From: Planctomycetota bacterium
Lineage (GTDB): Bacteria; Planctomycetota; Phycisphaerae; Phycisphaerales; Zrk34
DNA length: 64,000 nucleotides
Reading direction: 5' to 3'
Assembly (NCBI GenBank): GCA_016125255.1
Contig: WGMD01000011.1
Location: forward strand, 97,970-161,969
Shown: piece after piece, positions 57,301-64,000 of the stretch
How positions within the stretch are numbered: the stretch's first letter is position 1
How the letters are laid out: the number at the start of each line of letters is the position of its first letter
Notes under the pieces: model-generated
What the model was told of the DNA's origin: nothing
The model's input: only the letters and a program-made list of their open reading frames with translations
The model's database searches: none
Program-made: the position numbers and the translations under genes

Positions 57301-57803
57301 ACTCCCCTCCCTCCGAGGGAGGGGCAGGGGGAGGGTGAGGCGCATCAGTTCGAGTGATGTTGCGTCACGTGACCCGCGCATCAATCAAGAGCGGTTTGAA
57401 TCAATGTGTAGCCACGCATCCTGACGAGCCGCGCACGTCAGCAAGCGGTCGAGCCCGCATCCAATGACGTTCCTTGACCGCTCCCTCACGGTCGCGGCTC
57501 GTTGGGAACGCTATTTGATTTGTGAAACCGCTCCAGTCGCACGATGCATCCGCGCCATGAGGAAGCGCACGCGGGCCGATGCGCTTGACCCCCACCCAAC
57601 CTCCCCCTTTCCGGGGGAGGGGTCGGACTCCCCTCCCTTCGAGGGAGGGGCGGGGGGAGGGTGAGGCGCATCAGTTCAGGTGATGTTGCGTCACGTGACC
57701 CGCGCATCGGTCTCGTCGCATGATGCGTCCGCGCCGTGAGGAAGCGCACGCGGGCCGATGCGCTTGACCCCCACCCAACCTCCCCCTTTCAGGGGGAGGG
57801 GTC
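57301..57803. repeat. duplicated repeat block interrupted by palindromic element
   Basis: Unit R1 (57301-57386 and 57634-57710) and unit R2 (57542-57622 and 57722-57803) are near-identical pairs. Between R1 and R2 of the first copy lies about 155 bp with inverted ends GAGCGGTTT...AAACCGCTC and an ACGAGCCGCG-type core (57421-57505), absent from the second copy. R1 and R2 are rich in GAGGGAGGGG/CCCTCCC. No gene was seen in 57260-57932; a further small palindrome lies at 57846-57877. Confidence 0.8.
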
Positions 57804-57920
57804 AGAGACGGCGGCGAGCGGGGTTTGATGACTTTTGCATCAGGGAGGTGTCGGAGGGCGGAACGCCCTCTGACGCAAGTCAACCGAATGGTCCCCCTTC
57901 GAGCCCAGCGGCCGGAGTGG

Positions 57921-60053
<2,133 letters not shown>

Positions 60054-60096
60054 CGAGCGGCGGGGGAGCGGTCGACGGGGCCGTTGGCCCCATTTC

Positions 60097-60340
60097 GCGC
60101 ACCGTCGTTTCGCGGTTTGCGCACAGCGATGGCGCATCGGACGCGGTCGTGCGCGCGCGATGAATGTAAGTCCTTGATTGATCGCGCACCGGCGCGCCGG
60201 GGCCTCCGCGCCGGTGCGCACCGGACCGTCCGGTGCGCGCCGGGACCCCGAAACAGGGGTGAAATTGCTCGATATTGAGGCGTGAACGGGGGCACACCGG
60301 TGCGTCGAAAAACCGGGGGGCGGGCGCGCCGGTGCGATGG
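60097..60340 (+). repeat. dispersed ~240-bp structured repeat, copy B
   Basis: Homologue of 11138-11385. It contains the same GTAAGTCCTTGATTGATCGC segment followed by the hairpin GCGCACCGGA/TCCGGTGCGC. Nothing else is recognised in 60054-60401. Confidence 0.75.
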
Positions 60341-60389
60341 GGCGAATCAGCCGGAGGCGTCGAGGGCGTTGCGGGCGGACGACCGGGCC

Positions 60390-60395
60390 TACAAT
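60390..60395 (+). promoter_or_regulatory. -10-like element, possible leaderless start
   Basis: TACAAT 6 nt before the ATG at 60402. Confidence 0.45.
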
Positions 60396-60401
60396 CCCGC
60401 C

Positions 60402-61394
60402 ATGACCGTCTTCGTGTGGATCGGTTTCATCGTGATGATTCTGGGGATGCTGGCGCTGGACCTGGGCGTGTTTCATCGCCGGGACGCGGTGATCAGTCTG
60501 CGCGCGTCGCTGGGTTGGACGGCGGTGTGGGTGGCGGTGTCGCTTTTGTTCAACGTCGGCATCTATTTCATGTACGACTATCACCTTTTGGGCATCGGCG
60601 AACGCATCGGCACGGACCTGGGCGGGCGGCAGGCGGCGATGGAGTTCCTGTCCGGCTACCTCATCGAAAAGTCGCTGAGCATCGACAACATTTTCGTCAT
60701 CGCCGCGATATTCTCGTACTTTCACGTGCCCGAAGCCCTCAAGCATCGCGTGCTTTTCTGGGGCGTGCTCGGGGCGCTGGTCCTGCGCGGGGCGATGATC
60801 GGCGTCGGGGCGGCGCTGATCAACCGTTTCGAATGGCTCGAATACGTGCTCGGCGCGGTGCTGATCGTCACCGCTTTGAAAATGCTCTTCGCGCATGAGT
60901 CCGATGCCCATCCGGATCGCAACCCGCTGGTGAAACTGGCGCGGAAGTTTTATCCCGTGACGCGCGATTATGAGGGGCATCATTTTTTCTCGCACCTTGG
61001 CGGCCGGCGGGCCATCACGCCGCTCATGCTCGTGCTGCTGGCGGTCGAGAGCATGGACGCGGTGTTCGCGGTGGACTCGATCCCGGCGATCTTCGGCGTG
61101 ACGCGCGAGCCGTTCATCGTCTTCACGTCCAACGTCTTCGCCGTGCTGGGCCTGCGAAGCTTGTACTTCGCCCTGGCCGCGGTGCTCGACCGGTTCGAGA
61201 AGCTCAAGTATTCGCTGGTGTTCATCCTGATCTTCGTCGGCGTGAAGATGCTCATCTCGCACTGGGTCGCGATCGAGACATGGTTCAGTCTGGCGGTGAT
61301 CGTCGTGTCGCTGGCGACGGGGATGGTCGTGTCGATGATGACGCACGGTGAAGCGAATGATGATGATGACGATGCGGATGAACCCGGCGCGTGA
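60402..61394 (+). CDS. TerC/Alx-family membrane protein
   Basis: 330 residues with about eight transmembrane helices. EFLSGYLIEKSLSIDNIFVI and LVLLAVESMDAVFAVDSIPA carry the conserved acidic residues of the TerC family; the two related halves are typical. Members such as Alx are linked to manganese export and metal loading of exported proteins. An acidic tail (NDDDDDADEPGA) ends it. Likely role: metal homeostasis at the membrane. Confidence 0.88.
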   Translation: MTVFVWIGFIVMILGMLALDLGVFHRRDAVISLRASLGWTAVWVAVSLLFNVGIYFMYDYHLLGIGERIGTDLGGRQAAMEFLSGYLIEKSLSIDNIFVIAAIFSYFHVPEALKHRVLFWGVLGALVLRGAMIGVGAALINRFEWLEYVLGAVLIVTALKMLFAHESDAHPDRNPLVKLARKFYPVTRDYEGHHFFSHLGGRRAITPLMLVLLAVESMDAVFAVDSIPAIFGVTREPFIVFTSNVFAVLGLRSLYFALAAVLDRFEKLKYSLVFILIFVGVKMLISHWVAIETWFSLAVIVVSLATGMVVSMMTHGEANDDDDDADEPGA

Positions 61395-61440
61395 ACGGCG
61401 TCGGACCCCGAAAAATGCGGAGAAATCCTACAATTATTGC

Positions 61441-61470
61441 TTGGCGGCGGGGTGATCGTGGGGGTATACT
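61441..61470 (+). promoter_or_regulatory. promoter of PEP-CTERM gene
   Basis: TTGGCG, 18-bp spacer, TATACT. The mRNA would have a 60-nt leader, unlike the neighbouring leaderless candidates. Confidence 0.55.
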
Positions 61471-61535
61471 CGGGTTGTGGGAAATGCGCCGCTTACGGCG
61501 TGGAAAATCAAATCCTTAGAAGAGGCCAGCAAATC

Positions 61536-62396
61536 ATGATGCATGGGTTGCAACGCGTATGGATCGCATGTGCGGCGAGTCTGATCTGTGTCGGCTCGGC
61601 GAAGGCGAGCTTGGTCGCGTGGTGGGAACTGGATGATGCGGACGGGTCGGCGGCCGTGCACGCCACGGTCGGTTCCGATGGCACGTACAACAATTTCAAC
61701 ACGGGCGACTGGGAGAACGCCGGTTCGCCCGGCGACGCCAGCGCGCCGGCGAACTCCGTGAACCTCGACGCCGTCGGGGCCGCGCACTATCTGGACTTGG
61801 GCTCGAGCGGCGGGCCGCTCAACGGGCTGGCGCACTTCACGATTTCGATGTGGGTTCAGATGGACAGCACGTCCGTGGACATGACCTTCCTGTCCGTCGG
61901 TCAGTTCACCACGGGGCAGCCCCTCGTGTTCTGGCGCGATGAGGACGATTCGCTGGGCGGCGGGACCAACAACAACACCATCGCCGCCCTCGTCGGCAAC
62001 GCCCGCGTGTCCGGCTCCAACAACGTGCTGGCCAATACCGGCTGGCATCATGTCGCGCTCACCTTCGCGCCGAATCTGTCCACGGGGCTTCAACTCTACG
62101 TCGATGGCGTGAACGTCACCGCCCATCGCTCCGGCACCACCGCCTCGAGCTTCTCCACCATCACCACCAAAGTCCTCCGCGCCGGGCAGGTCTCCGACGC
62201 CGTCAGCGCCTCCAAGCAGTTCGACGGACACATGGACGAGATCGCCATCTATGACGAAACGCTCAATGCCCATGCAATCTCCGTCCTGGCCGGCGGGGCG
62301 GCGGCGACGGCGGTGATTCCCGAGCCGACGTCAATGATGCTGCTGGGTCTTGGATCGCTCGTGCTGATGCGCCGCTCACGGATGCGCGTGGCATAG
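61536..62396 (+). CDS. secreted LamG-like protein with canonical PEP-CTERM tail
   Basis: 286 residues from MMHGLQRVWIACAASLICVG. LamG/concanavalin domain: LAHFTISMWVQMDSTSVDMT, TGWHHVALTFAPNLSTGLQL, DGHMDEIAIYDETLNAHAIS. Ends in VIPEPTSMMLLGLGSLVLM then RRSR, the classic PEP-CTERM signal, unlike the ALPAG variant of the others. Exported and processed by exosortase. Related in domain to the 44129-44974 protein. Confidence 0.85.
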   Translation: MMHGLQRVWIACAASLICVGSAKASLVAWWELDDADGSAAVHATVGSDGTYNNFNTGDWENAGSPGDASAPANSVNLDAVGAAHYLDLGSSGGPLNGLAHFTISMWVQMDSTSVDMTFLSVGQFTTGQPLVFWRDEDDSLGGGTNNNTIAALVGNARVSGSNNVLANTGWHHVALTFAPNLSTGLQLYVDGVNVTAHRSGTTASSFSTITTKVLRAGQVSDAVSASKQFDGHMDEIAIYDETLNAHAISVLAGGAAATAVIPEPTSMMLLGLGSLVLMRRSRMRVA

Positions 62397-62421
62397 GCGG
62401 AATCTTCCACGACATCGATGC

Positions 62422-62427
62422 TACACT
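62422..62427 (+). promoter_or_regulatory. -10-like element, possible leaderless start
   Basis: TACACT 9 nt before the ATG at 62437. Confidence 0.4.
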
Positions 62428-62436
62428 GTCGACGCC

Positions 62437-63066
62437 ATGCGTGTGCTGAGCGTCAACACCGCCCGTCCGCGCCTGCTTGTTCACAGCGGGCACAGCTACA
62501 CCACCGCCATCAACAAGCAGCCGGTCGACGGCCCGGTTGCCGTGTCGCATGAACACGTCGGTGACGATCGGCAGGCGGACCGGGAAAATCACGGCGGGCC
62601 GCACATGGCGATCTGCGTGTACCCGCGCGAACACTACGGCCCCGTCGGCGACTTTCTCGGCGTGGCGCTCGACGTGCCGAGCTTCGGCGAGAACTTCACC
62701 ACCGAAGGCCTCGACGAAACGGTGATCTCGATCGGCGATACGCTGAGCGTCGGGTCGGCGGCGGTGCAGGTCACCAAGCCGCGACAGCCGTGCTCGAAGC
62801 TCGCGCGCAAGCACGATCGTCCCGACCTGCTGCCGTACATTCACGAAACGGGCTACACGGGCTTCTACCTCCGCGTGCTGACCCCCGGAAGCGTGCGAGC
62901 GGGTGATGCGATCACGCTCGTCCACCGGCCGCATCCCGAGTTGACCGTCGCCGCGACGATGCGCGCGATGTTCAACGCCGACACCGATCCGGCGTTCTAC
63001 GAAAAGCTCGTCGCGTGCGAGGAGCTCGCCCCGGATTGGCGGGGGCGATTTGCTAGGAAATTGTGA
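62437..63066 (+). CDS. MOSC-domain protein (YiiM-like)
   Basis: 209 residues. VSHEHVGDDRQADRENHGGP, then SFGENFTTEGLDE and RQPCSKLARKH carry the MOSC core with its conserved Cys, as in YiiM, which reduces N-hydroxylated bases using molybdenum cofactor. C-terminal tail of about 60 residues as in YiiM. Alone between a PEP-CTERM gene and ruvA. Confidence 0.82.
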   Translation: MRVLSVNTARPRLLVHSGHSYTTAINKQPVDGPVAVSHEHVGDDRQADRENHGGPHMAICVYPREHYGPVGDFLGVALDVPSFGENFTTEGLDETVISIGDTLSVGSAAVQVTKPRQPCSKLARKHDRPDLLPYIHETGYTGFYLRVLTPGSVRAGDAITLVHRPHPELTVAATMRAMFNADTDPAFYEKLVACEELAPDWRGRFARKL

Positions 63067-63067
63067 T

Positions 63068-63153
63068 GGGGTGATATGGTGAAGTGGTGATATTGCAGAG
63101 CGTCCGCCACCACTTCTCCATATCACGATATCACCATTTCGCCACTTCACCAT
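63068..63153. repeat. low-complexity inverted repeat of GTGAAGTGGTGATAT type
   Basis: GATATGGTGAAGTGGTGATAT on the left pairs roughly with the ATCACC/CACTTCACC bases on the right. Similar to the 11386-11450 stretch. Confidence 0.6.
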
Positions 63154-63162
63154 CGCAGATGT

Positions 63163-63168
63163 TAAACT
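63163..63168 (+). promoter_or_regulatory. -10-like element of ruvA, possible leaderless start
   Basis: TAAACT 6 nt before the ATG at 63175. Confidence 0.45.
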
Positions 63169-63174
63169 ACCGCC

Positions 63175-63816
63175 ATGATCAGCAGGATTCACGGCTTGCT
63201 CGAGTCCCTCACCGGCGCGGTCGCTTCGATCGATCCGGGCGCGGGGCTGACGTACAGCGTCTACGTCCCCGCCTTCACCGCCGCGCGGCTCGGCATGAGC
63301 ATCGGCCAGCCCATCACGCTGCACACGATCCATTACCTGGAGGGTGCCGCGCAGGGCAGCAGTTTCGTACCGCGGCTCGCCGGTTTCGTCACGGAGTCGG
63401 ACCGGGCGTTTTTCGAGTTGTTCACGAGCGTCAAGGGCATCGGGCCGCGCAAGGCGCTGCGGGCGATGGCGATGCCCAGCGCGCAGATCGCAGCGGCGAT
63501 CGCCGATCGCGACGTCAAGACGCTTCAGGCGCTGCCGGAGGTGGGCAAGCGCACGGCCGAGACGATTGTCGCGTCGCTGCACGATCGCGTGGACCGCTTC
63601 ATCGACGAAAAATCCTTTCGTGCGGCGGACCAGACACAGAGCGCCCCGACGCCGTCGCGCTCCGCCGCCCGCGAGGCGCTGGAGGTGCTCGTCCAACTGG
63701 GCGAGAACCGCACGCAGGCGATCACCTGGATCGACGACGTCCTGGCCAAGCGCCCGGACATCGACGATGCGCAGGTGGTGATTACGGAAGTGCTGCGGTT
63801 GAAGTCGGGCGTGTGA
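63175..63816 (+). CDS. ruvA: Holliday junction DNA helicase subunit RuvA
   Basis: 213 residues, close to the usual length of about 200. OB-fold domain with MISRIHGLLESLTGAVASID, helix-hairpin-helix domain with SVKGIGPRKALRAM and LPEVGKRTAETIVASL, and a C-terminal domain (AREALEVLVQLGENRTQAIT) that binds RuvB. Binds Holliday junctions and loads RuvB. Neither ruvB nor ruvC is in view. Followed by two 7-bp tandem arrays. Confidence 0.93.
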   Translation: MISRIHGLLESLTGAVASIDPGAGLTYSVYVPAFTAARLGMSIGQPITLHTIHYLEGAAQGSSFVPRLAGFVTESDRAFFELFTSVKGIGPRKALRAMAMPSAQIAAAIADRDVKTLQALPEVGKRTAETIVASLHDRVDRFIDEKSFRAADQTQSAPTPSRSAAREALEVLVQLGENRTQAITWIDDVLAKRPDIDDAQVVITEVLRLKSGV

Positions 63817-63821
63817 GGAGA

Positions 63822-63884
63822 GTGTGGAGTGTGGAGTGTGGAGTGTGGAGTGTGGAGTGTGGAGTGTGGAGTGTGGAGTGTGGA
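63822..63884. repeat. 7-bp tandem array (GTGGAGT), about nine units
   Basis: GTGGAGT repeated about nine times directly after the ruvA stop. Confidence 0.95.
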
Positions 63885-63898
63885 AATCTTATACGATT

Positions 63899-64000
63899 CC
63901 CCTGACCCCTGACCCCTGACCCCTGACCCCTGACCCCTGACCCCTGACCCCTGACCCCTGACCCCTGACCCCTGACCCCTGACCCCTGACCCCTGACCCC
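63899..64000. repeat. 7-bp tandem array (CCCTGAC), more than fourteen units, cut by window end
   Basis: Perfect CCCTGAC heptamers to the last base. The same unit occurs four times inside the fecR-like gene at 4703-4730. Confidence 0.95.

Noticed and set aside
57300..57803. Possible CRISPR array, because short repeats recur
   Set aside because: Only two copies of each long unit, no regular spacers and no cas genes; it is a duplicated repeat block.
63822..64000. Possible origin iterons or telomere-like repeats
   Set aside because: No DnaA boxes, partition genes or AT-rich region; the heptamers look like ordinary slippage arrays.

Overview
The window is about 64 kb of high-GC DNA from a planctomycete, most likely a member of the class Phycisphaerae. 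This assignment is inference from gene content: ECF sigma/FecR pairs with PEP-CTERM-like secreted proteins and pseudopilins, two large DUF1549/DUF1553 cytochrome proteins paired with DUF1501 proteins, a Gfo/Idh/MocA oxidoreductase, and many short dispersed palindromes. No rRNA and no CRISPR array were seen. Two tRNA-Leu genes (CAG and CAA anticodons) are present.

Layout. 1-9.4 kb: end of a beta-propeller-like gene, then a minus-strand operon of ECF sigma, FecR-like anti-sigma, PEP-CTERM-like protein and pseudopilin, preceded by a 1239-residue beta-strand-repeat protein. 9.7-13.5 kb: small membrane and lipoprotein genes, a domain-swapped HldE-like enzyme and FlgM. 13.8-28.4 kb: a complete Mu-like transposable element of about 14.6 kb. 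It has matching inverted termini, a GCGAGG repeat on both flanks, MuA- and MuB-like proteins, a repressor with a promoter/operator, and a packaging and capsid module (terminase, portal-MuF fusion, HK97 protease, HK97 capsid). Only one tail-like gene is present and no lysis gene was recognised. 28.5-33.4 kb: SPOR lipoprotein, tRNA-Leu, sulfotransferase, a RapZ C-domain protein and a three-domain glycosyltransferase/methyltransferase. 33.4-40.1 kb: DUF1501, cytochrome/DUF1549/DUF1553, PAS-AraC regulator, oxidoreductase, tRNA-Leu. 40.1-46.9 kb: a second sigma/FecR/PEP-CTERM/pseudopilin operon. 47.3-52.6 kb: a second DUF1501 + cytochrome + PAS-AraC module. 52.7-57.3 kb: glycan genes (radical SAM, GT2, CgeB-like). 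57.3-64 kb: repeat-rich DNA, ligA, a TerC-family gene, a PEP-CTERM protein, a MOSC protein, ruvA and two 7-bp tandem arrays.

How it fits together. Two whole modules occur twice as diverged paralogues. In one, sigma and anti-sigma genes overlap by ATGA and lead secreted, sorted surface proteins. In the other, a PAS-AraC regulator is divergent from a cytochrome-DUF1553/DUF1501 pair. Many genes have a -10-like hexamer 4-9 nt before the ATG, often exactly 6, which suggests leaderless mRNAs. Dispersed palindromes repeatedly sit on or next to stop codons, and some have become part of coding sequence. The most novel item is the compact Mu-like element, which looks like an intact transposable capsid-encoding element or satellite rather than a decayed prophage.
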